The notes: generated by a model from the letters alone, not told the origin. A stretch of DNA of 64,000 nt from Streptomyces sp. NBC_00654 (GCF_026341775.1 NZ_JAPEOB010000001.1:4030001-4094000), one strand, 5' to 3'; positions 30,501 to 39,642 are shown, counted from the first letter of the stretch. Program-made: numbers and translations.

Positions 30501-33500
30501 ACGAGGCGTTGAAGAAGAACCAGGAGCCCTCGCTGCCGCCGGTGAGGACCCGCTACCTCGACTTCCTCAACAAGCAGAACGAATTCCTGGCCGGCCGGGA
30601 GGCCGGCGGGATGCTGGAGTACTGGCGCTCCCACCTGCCCGCCGAGGTCCCGCTCCTGGACCTGCCCGTCGACAAGCCCCGCCCGGCCGTGCAGACGCAC
30701 AACGGCGCCTCCGAGTTCTTCACGCTCGACGCCGGGCTGAGCGCCCGGGTCCACACCCTCGCCCGCGAGCACGGTGTGACCCCGTTCATGGTTCTGCTGG
30801 GCGCTTACTACGTCCTGCTGCACCGCTACTCCGGGCAGGACGACATCATCGTCGGCAGCCCGGTGACCGGCCGCACCGAGCAGGACTTCGCCTCCGTGTA
30901 CGGGTACTTCGTCAACCCGCTCCCGCTGCACGCGGATCTGGCCGGCGGTCCCACCGTCGCGGATCTGCTGCAACAGGTCCGTGCCACCGTGCTCAACGGG
31001 CTGGACAACCAGGAGTACCCCTTCGTCCTGCTGGTGGAGGAGCTGGGCCTCCAGCACGACCCCAGCCGCTCCGCCGTGTTCCAGGCGATGTTCATCCTGC
31101 TCAGCCACAAGGTGGCCACCGAGAAGTACGGCTACCGGCTGGAGTACATCGAACTCCCCGAAGAAGAGGGACAGTTCGACATCACCCTGTCGGCCTACGA
31201 GGACGAGGCCGAGGGACGCTTCCACTGCGTCTTCAAGTACAACACCGACCTGTTCCTGCCGCAGACCATGCGGCGGATGGCCTCGCACTACGTGAATCTG
31301 CTCGACAGCATGACCCGGTCACCGTCCGCACTGCCGACGCCCCGGCTGGAGATGCTCGGCGCCCGGGAGCGGGAGCAGCTGGTCGGCGAATGGAGCGGAG
31401 CCACCCGTCCCGGCCCGGTCCCCGGCGGTCGCCGCGAGGAACGCGGTGACATCCGGCCCGTGCACACGATGATCGCCGACGTCGCCGCCGCGCACCCCGG
31501 GGCCACCGCGGTCTCGGCCCCCTCCCCGGGAGGCGGTGCGATCCGGCTGACCTACGCGGAACTCGACCACCGCGCCAAGGTCAGGGCCCGCCGGTTCCGG
31601 GAGCTGGGGGTCACGGCAGGTTCCGTGGTAGCCCTGTGCCTGGACAAGTCGCCGGAACTGATCGTCACCCTGCTCGCCGTGCTCAAGGCCAACGGCGCCT
31701 ATCTGCCCATCCAGCCCGACCAGCCGGCCGAACGCGTCGCCCATGTCGTCCGTGCCGCCGGCGCCTCTCTCGTGGTCGTCGCCGACGAAGCCCGCCGGGA
31801 GTGGGCGGCGGACCTGCCGGCCACGACGGTGACCCTGGAGGAGCTGTTCACGACGGAGACGGACGGCCCCGCACCGCCGGAGAGCACGGACCCGGACGCC
31901 ACCGCCTACGTGATCAACACCTCGGGCTCCACCGGACGGCCCAAGGCCGTGCAGGTCAGCCACCGCAACCTCGCCTCGGCGTACGAGGCATGGCGTGCGG
32001 AGTACCACCTGGAACAGGACGTACGGGTCCACCTCCAGATGGCCGGGCCGTCGTTCGACGTCTTCACCGGCGACCTCGTGCGCGCCCTGTGCTCCGGCGG
32101 CAGCCTGGTGCTCGCCGACCGCGACCTCATCCTCGACACACCGAGGCTGTACCGCACCATGCGGTCGGAGCGCGTCGACTGCGCCGAGTTCGTGCCCGCC
32201 ATCGTGCGGAGCCTGATGGACCACTGCGCCCGCGAAGGACAGCGGCTCGACTTCATGCGGCTCCTGGTGGTCGGCTCGGACGCCTGGAAGGTCGCGGAGT
32301 ACCAGCGGCTGCGTGACCTCTGCGGGCCCGGGACCCGCGTGATCAACTCCTACGGCCTCACCGAGGCGACGATCGACAGCGCCTGCTTCGAAGGGCCCGT
32401 CGACGACCTGGAACCGAGCCTGATGGTCCCGATCGGCAGGCCCCTGGCCAACAGCACGCTCCACGTCCTCGACGAGCACGGCGAACCGGTCCCGCCCGGT
32501 GTACCGGGCGAACTGTGGATCGGCGGCGACGGCGTCGCCATCGGATACGCCGGTGACCCGGAGCAGACCGCGCGACGCTTCGTGACCCGTACCCTCAGCC
32601 GCGAGCCGGGCGCCGCCCCCGTACGCCTCTACCGGACCGGTGACACCGCGCGCTGGGACACCCAGGGCCGCGTACATCTGCTCGGCAGGATGGACAACCA
32701 GGTCAAACTGCGAGGCCACCGGATCGAGATCGGAGAGATCGAAGCGCACCTGGCGGGCCTGCCCGGCCTCGCCCGTGCCGTGGTCACCGTCCGCCCCGAC
32801 AGCCATGGGGACGACACGCTGTGCGCCTACTGCGTCGCCACGCCCGGCGCTGCTCTGGACCGCCGCGCCCTGCGCCGCCATCTCTCGACCGTGCTGCCGA
32901 CGTACATGATCCCGTCCTGCTTCACCGAACTGCCCGAACTGCCGCTCACCCCGCACGGCAAGGTCGACACCGCCGCGCTGCCGGTGCCGCGGGCCGCCGA
33001 GCGGGAACAGGCCCACGAAGCGCCGGTCACCCTCTACGAACGGAGCATGGCCCGGCAGTGGGAGTCACTGCTCGGCCTCCGGCAGGCCGGACTGGAGGAC
33101 GACTTCTTCGAGTCGGGCGGCAGCTCGATCAAACTCATCGAACTGCTCCACCACCTCCGGACGGAGTTCGGCGTCAGCATTCCCGTGAGCCGGCTGTACC
33201 AGGCCACGACACTGCACGGGATGGCCGCCACCGTCGAGGACCTCGTGCACAGCACGACGGCCGAGGAACTCCCCTATCTGACCTTCAACGCCGAGGACGG
33301 ACCGGCCGTCTTCTGCTTCCCCCCGGCCGGTGGCCACGGACTCGTCTACCGGGGACTCTCCGCGGAGCTGCCCCAGTACCGGTTCGTCGCGTTCAACTAC
33401 GTACCGGGTGACGACAAGGTGGCCCGTTACGTGGAACTCGTCGAGTCCGCCCAGCCGGACGGCCCCTGCCTGCTGCTCGGCTACTCCCTCGGCGGCAACC

Positions 33501-33955
33501 TCGCCTTCGAGGTGGCCAAGGAACTCGAACGCCGCGGACGCCGGGTGGACCATGTCGTGGTGCTGGACTCGCGCCGCATCCTGGAGAGTTACGCGCCGGG
33601 CGACGAGGGGATCAAGGCCTTCGAGGCCGAGCTGGGCAGGCATCTGCACAAGCACACCGGATCGGAGATCGTCACCCGCGCCACACTCGAACACGCCGCC
33701 GAGTACCTCACCTTCTGCGGTCGCAGTCCCAACACCGGCACCGTGAGGGCATCGGTCAGCATCGTGACGGACGAGGACAAGACCGAGCTCTACGCCGTCG
33801 GCGAGCGGGGCACCTGGCACGGCAGCTCCACCACCGGGACGACCGTGCTGCGCGGCTCCGGAACGCACGCCGACATGCTCGACGCCAAACACCTCGCCCG
33901 CAACGCCGACCTGGTCCGCGCCATCCTGACGGGAGACGCCGACCATGCCGGCTGA
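24542..33955 (+). CDS. ftdB: Iterative type I PKS-NRPS, tetramate macrolactam synthase
   Basis: 3137 aa, one multidomain chain that builds two polyene chains and joins them to ornithine. Domains: KS about 13-440 (Cys184, His319, His359); AT about 545-870 (GHSTG, Ser638; VPYHS at the specificity loop); DH about 906-1190 (His936, Asp1101 in DACFQ); KR about 1225-1680 (TGAFGALG, Tyr1614); ACP (Ser1774); C about 1838-2255 (HHIVSDA); A about 2330-2816; PCP (Ser2862 in GGSS); TE about 2915-3130 (GYSLGG, Ser2982). There is no ER. The adenylation code reads D-V-G-E-V-G-S-I-D-K, one residue from the ornithine code I recall for gramicidin S synthetase. The best start is TTG at 24542 after GAGGAG; codon 9 is TTA. 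The TE is expected to form the tetramate. Confidence 0.95.
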   Translation: MADAINDALRGRVAIIGIGCRMPGGASDHRAFWQNLVEGKDCISPTPADRYDVATLASRHKDKPGRLTGGRGGYIDGFDEFDPAFFGISPREADHMDPQQRKLLEVAWEALEDGGQRPSELAGSNTAVFVGAFTLDYKILQFADLSFETLASHTATGTMMTMVSNRISYCFDFRGPSLSIDTACSSSLVAVHLACQSLNKGETDLALAGGALLHMAPQYTIAETKGGFLSPDGRSRTFDAAANGYVRAEGVGLVALKRLEDALADGDPIHAVILGSGVNQDGHTNGITVPNAESQVSLIRRVCAEAGITPGGLQYMEAHGTSTPVGDPIEANALARALSIGRAPGAACYVGSVKTNIGHTESAAGIAGLIKTALSLEHRVIPPHINLEHINPAIDLAAAPFDIPTRLTEWPEHEGPARAGVNSFGFGGTNAHVVLEEAPARPTPAGPPDPPAERTWSILPLTARHPEALKELAAGIRREIDEAGPAVALADLGHTLAHRRSHLDSRLSLVYSSRASLEEALAACLRDEPHPRVVQGRRLDSSERRLVWVFTGMGPQWWGMGRELFASEPVFRDAVTACDREIRRIAGWSLVEEMSADEEHSRMEETWLAQPANFAVQIGLAALWRAHGVVPDAVVGHSTGEIAAFYEAGVYSLEDAVRVAVHRSRLQHTLDGTGTMLAVSLPEDEAERRILPYGDQVSVAAVNSPGAVTLAGDEPALSRLADELRAEQVFTRFLSVRVPYHSAGMDLIKDELLASLADIAPRPAQVPVYLTGREGTAEGRELDAEYWWRNVRDRVRFRAAVDRIADDGNSLFLEIGPHPVLAHAIRECLDSTGRSGQAVPSLRRRENETERFAASLATLHNLGVPIAWDVLQPSGTPVALPRYPWKRDRHWTEPRPVAQVRLGEVDHPLLGRRTDHAEPAWQARLGTETLPYLADHRIQDTVVFPAAGYVEMATQAVRALTGGAAAVLADIDLRKALFLPEGEDRTVHLSLSLEDAAFTIASLPGPDTERTVHASGVVRAGQRRSPGPALDTDAVRARSRRHLDGPECYAGLAALGYHYGPAFQAIDEVWVGTGEVLARIRPPEAIGADAARHHMHPVLLDACFQSLLTPQILHGGGQRQSPRIRLPLSLGEISLDTVGDQPLWAHGTVTHDDGDELVGDITLYTQDGTAIGRIRGFRAADVEKASTAVALSTIDSWLAETTWLDRPWEATGPQDGGEAQAEVTAGDAQDWLVLADGTGVGDAFAALLSARGERCRVVRPGAAYERDREGAEFTVDPGSAAHLEQLFTDLDQDGEAFRGTVVHLWNLGLPGIAECGRQDLARNGVTGAYSLIALARTLHARGHGGGLHIVTRGAQPVSPGESVEPLGAPAWGIGRVLRHQELTSHRGKLIDLDPARQADEEGCRADAAALLREVLTPDEEEIALRGERRATSRILPAEGLTRPLPLRLRADGSYLVTGAFGALGRLLCRTLVKRGARRLILMGRTQVPPRQEWPHTDPTTAQGRAVALLRELEALGAQTVLAPVDITDEEALTGWLDAHRRTDPPPVRGVFHLAGQVRDTLIADMDRPTFDAVHDPKVIGSYLLHRHLRDEPLEHFVLFASIASLLTTAGQTNYAAGNAFLDALAHHRRAQGLPALSLDWGPWATGMIEELGLVDHYLNSRGMSSLAPDVGMSVLERVIGQDHAQLLVATVVDWPTFLSWYAAPPPLVSELAAAAREPATEGGDGFLEAFRAADEAGRRSLVTERFTALTATVLRTAPEEIDEATGLGMLGLDSLLAMELRAKVHTELGISLPVVALLSGTPVGELSGQLYEGLVERVADDTAVTGTTAVEVFSDERRYPLTQNQKALWFLKQLNPDGYAYNIGGAVEVAVELDPELMFEAVRRLIARHPALRTNFLLEEGRPVQRVSTDTEPDLALFDVQGQEWETIHRTIVAEYRKPYDLERDPLVRFRLFRRETNRWIIMKAVHHIVSDAISTFTFIEELFAVYEALKKNQEPSLPPVRTRYLDFLNKQNEFLAGREAGGMLEYWRSHLPAEVPLLDLPVDKPRPAVQTHNGASEFFTLDAGLSARVHTLAREHGVTPFMVLLGAYYVLLHRYSGQDDIIVGSPVTGRTEQDFASVYGYFVNPLPLHADLAGGPTVADLLQQVRATVLNGLDNQEYPFVLLVEELGLQHDPSRSAVFQAMFILLSHKVATEKYGYRLEYIELPEEEGQFDITLSAYEDEAEGRFHCVFKYNTDLFLPQTMRRMASHYVNLLDSMTRSPSALPTPRLEMLGAREREQLVGEWSGATRPGPVPGGRREERGDIRPVHTMIADVAAAHPGATAVSAPSPGGGAIRLTYAELDHRAKVRARRFRELGVTAGSVVALCLDKSPELIVTLLAVLKANGAYLPIQPDQPAERVAHVVRAAGASLVVVADEARREWAADLPATTVTLEELFTTETDGPAPPESTDPDATAYVINTSGSTGRPKAVQVSHRNLASAYEAWRAEYHLEQDVRVHLQMAGPSFDVFTGDLVRALCSGGSLVLADRDLILDTPRLYRTMRSERVDCAEFVPAIVRSLMDHCAREGQRLDFMRLLVVGSDAWKVAEYQRLRDLCGPGTRVINSYGLTEATIDSACFEGPVDDLEPSLMVPIGRPLANSTLHVLDEHGEPVPPGVPGELWIGGDGVAIGYAGDPEQTARRFVTRTLSREPGAAPVRLYRTGDTARWDTQGRVHLLGRMDNQVKLRGHRIEIGEIEAHLAGLPGLARAVVTVRPDSHGDDTLCAYCVATPGAALDRRALRRHLSTVLPTYMIPSCFTELPELPLTPHGKVDTAALPVPRAAEREQAHEAPVTLYERSMARQWESLLGLRQAGLEDDFFESGGSSIKLIELLHHLRTEFGVSIPVSRLYQATTLHGMAATVEDLVHSTTAEELPYLTFNAEDGPAVFCFPPAGGHGLVYRGLSAELPQYRFVAFNYVPGDDKVARYVELVESAQPDGPCLLLGYSLGGNLAFEVAKELERRGRRVDHVVVLDSRRILESYAPGDEGIKAFEAELGRHLHKHTGSEIVTRATLEHAAEYLTFCGRSPNTGTVRASVSIVTDEDKTELYAVGERGTWHGSSTTGTTVLRGSGTHADMLDAKHLARNADLVRAILTGDADHAG

Positions 33956-35630
33956 CCACGAGTCCGACTGGAGCAGCCCCCTGCGGGACGCCGGCGGCAA
34001 ACCCCGCGTCATCGTGATCGGCGCGGGGGTGGCCGGACTGTCCACGGGCTGCTACGCCCAGATGAGCGGCCTACGGACCCGCATCTTCGAGAAACACGTG
34101 CTGCCCGGAGGCTGCTGCACGGCCTGGGCGCGCGACGGCTACATCTTCGACTACTGCATCGAATGGCTGATCGGTACCGCCGAAGGCAACGACGCGAATC
34201 AGGTGTGGAGGGAACTGGGCGCGCTCGACGGCAAGACGATCACCAACTTCGAGCTGTTCAACCGGGTCGTCGACGAGGACGGCCGCTCGGTCACCTTCTA
34301 CAACGACCCGGCCCGGCTGGAGCGCCATCTGCTCGGGGTATCGCCCGCCGACGCACGGCTGATCCGCTCCTTCTGCCGTGATCTGCGGCGGTTCACGGAC
34401 ATCGAGCTGTACCCCTTCCTGACCGCCCCGGCCCTGCGGACCGTACGGGAGAGGGCCGCGCTGCTGCGCACCGTGCTGCCGGCGTTCCGGCTCTTCTGGC
34501 GCAGTGCCGCGACCCCGATGCACCGCTTCGCCGACCGCTTCGAGGACCCGCTGCTGCGCCGGGCGTTCCGGAACATCTTCTTCCAGGACCCGGAGGATTT
34601 CCCGCTCCTGCCGTATCTGTTCAACATGGCCAGCGCCTACCACCACAACGCGGGCTTCCCCCAGGGCGGTTCGCTGGGACTCGCCCGGTCGATCGAGGAG
34701 CGCTACACCGGGCTCGGCGGCACGATCACCTACCGCGCCCGGACCGAGAAGGTCCTGGTCGAGAACGGCCGCGCCATCGGCATCGAACTCCGCAACGGCA
34801 AACGGTATTACGCCGACCATGTCGTGTCGGCCTGCGACGGCCACACCACGATCTACGGCCTGCTGGGCGGCAAGTACACCGGCCCCCGGATCGACAAGCT
34901 CTACGACGACCTGCTGAACCGCCCCGGAGCGCTGTTCCCCGCGGTGGTCTCCGCCTTCGTCGGCATCCGGGGCGACTACGCCCCCGACGACGACGCCCAC
35001 AGCACCACCTATCTCCTGTCCGACGAGGACGCCGCCGAACTGCCCGGCGCCCTGCAGAACAGCCTGGTGGTGCAGTTGCGCTCGCGCTACTCCGACGGCT
35101 TCGCGCCCCCCGGGAAGTCGGTGGTCCACTGCACCTACTTCAGCGATTTCGCCTACTGGAAGGAGCTGCGCACCACCGACCGGAAGGCGTACTGGGCGCA
35201 GAAGCGCAAAGTGGCCGACTTCGTACGGCGCTTCCTGGAGCGCCAACGGCCGGGCACCGGCAAGCGCATCGAGCTGGTCGATGTGGCCTCGCCGGCGACG
35301 ACCAAGCGCTACACGGGCAACCACAACGGCTCCATCCTGGCCTGGAAGGCCTTCTCCGACGCCGACGACGTGGCCGCCGACCTCGTCGGCAAGGACCGGA
35401 TGCGGCTGCCCGGACTGAGCGGTTTCTCCATGGCCGGGCAGTGGGTCGGCATGGGCGGCCTGATCCGCGCCGCGTCCACCGGCCGCTTTGCCACCCAGTA
35501 CCTGTGCGAGGAGCTCGGCGTCGATTTCACGGCGTGGGAGAGCAAGGGCACCGAGCCCTGGCACAGCGGCAAATTCGGGCAACTGCCCCAACTCGACCGG
35601 CGGTCCCCCCAGGAGGACACCGGTTCGTGA
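33945..35630 (+). CDS. ftdC: FAD-dependent phytoene-dehydrogenase-like oxidoreductase of PTM ring formation
   Basis: 561 aa. The dinucleotide motif VIGAGVAGLSTG begins near residue 26 after a polar leader; the family features PGGCCTAW and the C-terminal QWVGMGGLIRAA FAD segment are present. The ATG lies 11 bp inside the end of ftdB, so translation is coupled. In HSAF and frontalamide pathways such enzymes act as cyclases forming the first outer carbocycle from the polyene. It shares its whole layout with the next gene, so the two look like old duplicates with different ring-forming steps. Confidence 0.88.
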   Translation: MPADHESDWSSPLRDAGGKPRVIVIGAGVAGLSTGCYAQMSGLRTRIFEKHVLPGGCCTAWARDGYIFDYCIEWLIGTAEGNDANQVWRELGALDGKTITNFELFNRVVDEDGRSVTFYNDPARLERHLLGVSPADARLIRSFCRDLRRFTDIELYPFLTAPALRTVRERAALLRTVLPAFRLFWRSAATPMHRFADRFEDPLLRRAFRNIFFQDPEDFPLLPYLFNMASAYHHNAGFPQGGSLGLARSIEERYTGLGGTITYRARTEKVLVENGRAIGIELRNGKRYYADHVVSACDGHTTIYGLLGGKYTGPRIDKLYDDLLNRPGALFPAVVSAFVGIRGDYAPDDDAHSTTYLLSDEDAAELPGALQNSLVVQLRSRYSDGFAPPGKSVVHCTYFSDFAYWKELRTTDRKAYWAQKRKVADFVRRFLERQRPGTGKRIELVDVASPATTKRYTGNHNGSILAWKAFSDADDVAADLVGKDRMRLPGLSGFSMAGQWVGMGGLIRAASTGRFATQYLCEELGVDFTAWESKGTEPWHSGKFGQLPQLDRRSPQEDTGS

Positions 35631-35650
35631 AGACTGAGGAGAGCGAGTTC

Positions 35651-37345
35651 ATGGCGGGTTCGCCGCGCGGCAGAGAGACGATGATCATCATCGGGGCGGG
35701 GCTCGGTGGACTCTCCACCGGCTGCTACGCCCAGCTCAACGGCTACCGGACGCAGATCCTGGAGATGCACGAGATCCCCGGAGGGTGCTGTACCGCCTGG
35801 GAACGGGGGGACTTCACCCTGGACGCCTGCGTCAGCTGGCTGCTCGGCAGCGGCCCCGGCAACGAGATGCACCAGATCTGGCTGGAGCTCGGCGCGTTGC
35901 AGGGCAAGGAGGTACGCCATTTCGACGTGTTCAACATCGTGCGCGCACAGGACGGCCGGGCGGTGTACTTCTACTCCGACCCGGACCGGCTGGAGGCCCA
36001 TCTGACCGAACTCTCACCCGCCGACGCGAAACAGATCAGACAGTTCTGCGGCCAACTGCGCGCCTTTCGCAAATGTCTCGCCGTCTACCCCTTCCTCAAG
36101 CCGGTCGGGCTGATGGGACGCATCGAACGCTGGCGCATGCTCGCCTCGTTCGTCCCGTACTTCAACGCCGTCCGCAAGTCCATCGGCGTGCTGATGTCCG
36201 ACTATTCCGCGAGGTTCAAGGACCCGCTGCTGCGCCAGGCGTTCAACTTCGTCCTGTACGAGAAGCACCCGGCGTTTCCCGTTCTGCCGACCCACTTCCA
36301 GCTCGCCTCGCACGCCAATCTCTCCGCCGGCGTCCCCGAGGGCGGATCGCTCGGACTGTCGGAGTCGATCGAGCGGCGCTACCGGCGGCTCGGCGGGGAG
36401 GTGACGTACAACACCAAGGTCGAGGAGGTGCTCGTCGAGGGGGACCGGGCGGTGGGGGTCCGCCTCACCGACGGGCGCGAGCTGCGTGCCGACATCATCG
36501 TGTCGGCCTGCGACGGGTACACCACCATGATGAAGCTGCTGGGCGGCCGCTTCCTCAACGACGCCTACCGCCGGCTCTACACCAAGACCATTCATGAACC
36601 CGGCATGGTCTTCCCCGGCTACTTCACCCTGTTCCTCGGGCTCAAGCGGGCCTTCCCGGAGGGCGACCCGTGCACGACGTACCTGCTGGACGACGCCCAG
36701 GCGGCCGAGCTGACCGGCATCCGTCACCCGAGCATCAACGTCCAGTTCCGCAGCAGCCATTACCCGGAGCTCTCCCCCGAGAAGACGACCGTCATCTATG
36801 CCACGTACTTCTGCGACATCGCTCCCTGGCGCGCACTGGACGAAGGCCCGGAACAGATCACCCGTGCCCGCGGCGGCCAGGAACTCCACACGCTGCCCGT
36901 GCGCCACGGACGCGGCTACTACGCGGCCAAACGCCGGGCACGCGTCGCGCTCGTGAAGTTCCTGGAGGAGCGCTACCCCGGCATCGAGGAATCGATCGCC
37001 GTACGCGATGTGTCGAGCCCGCTCACCCAGGTCCGCTACACGGGCAACCACGACGGGACGGTCCTCGGCTGGCAGCCGTTCGTGGAGAGCGGGGAGACGC
37101 TGGAGGAACTCGTCAAGAAACACGGCCCCGGACTGCCCGGCCTGAAGAACTTCTACCAGTCCGGTGTCTGGGCGACGACGGGCGGCCTGATCCGGGCCGC
37201 GGCGGCCGGCCGGCACGTCGTGCAGTTCATCTGCCGTGACGACGACAGGAAATTCACCGCCTCCATCGACGAGACCGGGCCACTGCCGACCCATCTCGTC
37301 ATTCCGGTCGGGAGGACCGTCGGCGTGGAAAGGGGAACGAAATGA
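35651..37345 (+). CDS. ftdD: Second FAD-dependent phytoene-dehydrogenase-like oxidoreductase
   Basis: 564 aa from the ATG at 35651. IIIGAGLGGLSTG near residue 12 binds FAD; PGGCCTAWERG and a C-terminal GVWATTGGLIRAAAAGR segment match FtdC. It is predicted to help form a further five-membered ring of the PTM. GAGGAG (35636-35641) serves the ATG. A GTG at 35627 overlapping the ftdC stop, with AGGAGG ten bases ahead, would add eight residues and cannot be ruled out. Its stop overlaps the ftdE start. Confidence 0.87.
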   Translation: MAGSPRGRETMIIIGAGLGGLSTGCYAQLNGYRTQILEMHEIPGGCCTAWERGDFTLDACVSWLLGSGPGNEMHQIWLELGALQGKEVRHFDVFNIVRAQDGRAVYFYSDPDRLEAHLTELSPADAKQIRQFCGQLRAFRKCLAVYPFLKPVGLMGRIERWRMLASFVPYFNAVRKSIGVLMSDYSARFKDPLLRQAFNFVLYEKHPAFPVLPTHFQLASHANLSAGVPEGGSLGLSESIERRYRRLGGEVTYNTKVEEVLVEGDRAVGVRLTDGRELRADIIVSACDGYTTMMKLLGGRFLNDAYRRLYTKTIHEPGMVFPGYFTLFLGLKRAFPEGDPCTTYLLDDAQAAELTGIRHPSINVQFRSSHYPELSPEKTTVIYATYFCDIAPWRALDEGPEQITRARGGQELHTLPVRHGRGYYAAKRRARVALVKFLEERYPGIEESIAVRDVSSPLTQVRYTGNHDGTVLGWQPFVESGETLEELVKKHGPGLPGLKNFYQSGVWATTGGLIRAAAAGRHVVQFICRDDDRKFTASIDETGPLPTHLVIPVGRTVGVERGTK

Positions 37346-38397
37346 AGATCAAGAAGTGGGTCGTCCGTGAGCACATCGAGGGTGTGCCCGACATCAACCG
37401 CGTCTACGAGAAGGTCGTCGAGGACATCGACGTGGACCTCGCGCCCGACGAGATGCTGCTGCGGACGCTGTACGTCTCGGTGGACCCCTATCTCCAGGGC
37501 ATCGCCCTGGACACCCCGCTGGGCGAACTCATGGGAGCCGACTCGATCATGGAGGTGCTGGACGCCGGGCCGCGGGCCGCCCACCGGCCCGGCGACCTGG
37601 TGCAGGGCTTCGGAGGCTGGCGCACCCACCTGGTCAGCACGGGCGTCCCCGAGCTCTGGCAGACCGGTACGTTCCCGATGGTCTTCCCCGCCTACCGCCG
37701 CCTCGACCCCGCCTGGTACGACGACTCCCTGCCGCTGCTGACTGCGCTGAGCGCGATGGGCGGCCCCGGCATGACGGCCTGGGGCACCCTGAACAAATTC
37801 ATGACGGTCCGCCCCGGCGACACCGTGGTGATCAGCGGCGCGTCCGGCTCCGTGGGCACACTCGCGGGCCAGCTCGCCGTGCTCGCCGGAGCGCGCGTGA
37901 TCGGTACGACATCGAGCCCGCGGAAGGCCGACCGGCTGACCGCGCTCGGCTTCGACACGGTCATCGGATACCGGCACGGAGACAGCGCCGACAGTGTGCG
38001 CGAGGCGCTCCTGAGGGCGGCACCGGACGGTGTCGACCGATACCTCGACCATCTGGGCGGCGCCGTCACCGACGCCGTGTTCTCCATGCTGAACGTCGAC
38101 AGCCAGGTGGCGGTCTGCTGGCAGTGGGCGACGCAGGTGGGCCGGGACGCGGTGGGACCCCGTCTCCTGCCGTACATCATGTTCCCGCGCACGACGATCC
38201 GCGGCATCTTCTCCCTGGAGTGGTTCACCGACGAGAACTGGCAGACGCTCCACGCCGAGCTGGGCGGCAGCATCCGCCGGGGCGAGGTCGTCTGCGACCA
38301 CACCCTCCACCAGGGCTTCGACAACATTCCGGCCGCCTACGGGAGCCTCTACCACCACCGGTCGGCGAACCTGGGCAAGGTGCTGGTCGAGCTGTGA
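37342..38397 (+). CDS. ftdE: NADPH-dependent MDR-family reductase of PTM ring formation
   Basis: 351 aa, zinc-independent medium-chain dehydrogenase/reductase (prostaglandin-reductase branch). An N-terminal GroES-like domain (DEMLLRTLYVSVDPYLQG) precedes a Rossmann domain with ISGASGSVGTLAGQLA around residues 168-182. Catalytic zinc cysteines are absent. OX4 and IkaC, the homologues in HSAF and ikarugamycin, close the last inner ring with hydride from NADPH, and the same is inferred here. ATG overlaps the ftdD stop (ATGA). Confidence 0.88.
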   Translation: MKIKKWVVREHIEGVPDINRVYEKVVEDIDVDLAPDEMLLRTLYVSVDPYLQGIALDTPLGELMGADSIMEVLDAGPRAAHRPGDLVQGFGGWRTHLVSTGVPELWQTGTFPMVFPAYRRLDPAWYDDSLPLLTALSAMGGPGMTAWGTLNKFMTVRPGDTVVISGASGSVGTLAGQLAVLAGARVIGTTSSPRKADRLTALGFDTVIGYRHGDSADSVREALLRAAPDGVDRYLDHLGGAVTDAVFSMLNVDSQVAVCWQWATQVGRDAVGPRLLPYIMFPRTTIRGIFSLEWFTDENWQTLHAELGGSIRRGEVVCDHTLHQGFDNIPAAYGSLYHHRSANLGKVLVEL

Positions 38398-38433
38398 CCC
38401 GTAGCGAAACGGACGACAACACCCGGAGGTACC

Positions 38434-39642
38434 GTGCCCGCCGCGGACAGCACCACCAACACCGGCTCCGATGAGCCGCTGCTCCCGCTCCACCGTCTGC
38501 ACTTCGACGAGCCCGGGGCACCCCGGACCATCACGCTGCCCGACGGGTCCCCTGCCTGGCTGGTGAGCCGGTACGCCGATGTGCGGCACGTGCTCAGCGA
38601 CTCCGGGTTCGGCCGTGCGGAGCTGTACGCTCCGGACGGCCCGGCCCTGGCGGACGGGCCCGGCCTGGTGAACAGCCCGGACCTGTTGTTCAACCATGAC
38701 GGCCCGGAGCACCTGCGGCTGCGGCGCACCCTGCGCCGCGCGTTCACCCCGCGGGCCGTCGCCCGCTGGCGCCCCTGGATCGCGTCGATCGTGGACCAGC
38801 TCCTGGACGAACTGGAGGGCGGGCAGCCACCGGTGGACATCGTCGCCGAGTTCACCCTTCCGCTGCCGGTCGCGGTGATCAGCCGGCTCATGGGGCTCGA
38901 CGACTCCGCCCGGAGCCGGCTGCGGCACTGGAGCGAGCACGCCTTCACCGACGGCTCCCACTCCGGCGACGAAGTGGACAGGGCACTGGCCGAGTTCACC
39001 GCGTTCGGCGCGGAACTGCTCGCCGAGCGGCGGCACAGCCCCGGGGACGACCTGGTCAGCAGTGTGGTCGTGGCCGCGGAGGAAGAGGGCGGGATCCCCG
39101 AGGCACAACTGGTCAGCCTGGTCTGCGGGCTGGTGGTGGGAGGCCACGACAGCACGATGACGATGCTCGGCAACTCGCTGCTCTACCTGCTCGGGGAACG
39201 GCCGGAGTCCTGGCCCCGCCTCGGCGCCGACGAGGAGACCGCGGGGGCGGCGGCCGACCGGCTGCTCCACCTGATTCCACTGGGCGACGACCGGGGGAGC
39301 GTACGCCGTGCGTCCGTCGCGGTCGATGTGGGCGGGGTGACCATTCCGGCCGGGGCGGTGGTCGTCGCCGACTGCGGGATGGCCAACCGGGACCCCGAGG
39401 TCTTTCCGCGGCGGGCGGACGAGGACGACCTGTTCACGCCTCTGGAAGCCCCGAGCCTGTCGTTCGGAGCCGGGCCCCACTACTGCCTGGGTGCCTGGCT
39501 GGCCCGGCTGGAGCTGCAACTGGCCCTCCACCGGCTGGCCGCCAGATTCCCCGGTCTGCGTCCGGCGGAGCCGGTGGCCGATGTCAGCTGGCGCCTGGGC
39601 ACCACATCCCGCAGTCCGCTGCGGCTTCCGGTGACCTGGTAG
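38434..39642 (+). CDS. ftdF: Cytochrome P450 of the PTM cluster
   Basis: 402 aa. I-helix GGHDSTM, heme loop SFGAGPHYCLGAW with the Cys ligand. The usual E-x-x-R K-helix is hard to place: the AADRLLHLIPLGD region shows no clear Glu-x-x-Arg, a point worth checking. GTG start at 38434 with GGAGG a few bases upstream. In related clusters this enzyme oxidises the finished PTM scaffold (for example methyl oxidation or epoxidation). It is the last gene before the hairpin at 39708. Confidence 0.88.
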   Translation: MPAADSTTNTGSDEPLLPLHRLHFDEPGAPRTITLPDGSPAWLVSRYADVRHVLSDSGFGRAELYAPDGPALADGPGLVNSPDLLFNHDGPEHLRLRRTLRRAFTPRAVARWRPWIASIVDQLLDELEGGQPPVDIVAEFTLPLPVAVISRLMGLDDSARSRLRHWSEHAFTDGSHSGDEVDRALAEFTAFGAELLAERRHSPGDDLVSSVVVAAEEEGGIPEAQLVSLVCGLVVGGHDSTMTMLGNSLLYLLGERPESWPRLGADEETAGAAADRLLHLIPLGDDRGSVRRASVAVDVGGVTIPAGAVVVADCGMANRDPEVFPRRADEDDLFTPLEAPSLSFGAGPHYCLGAWLARLELQLALHRLAARFPGLRPAEPVADVSWRLGTTSRSPLRLPVTW

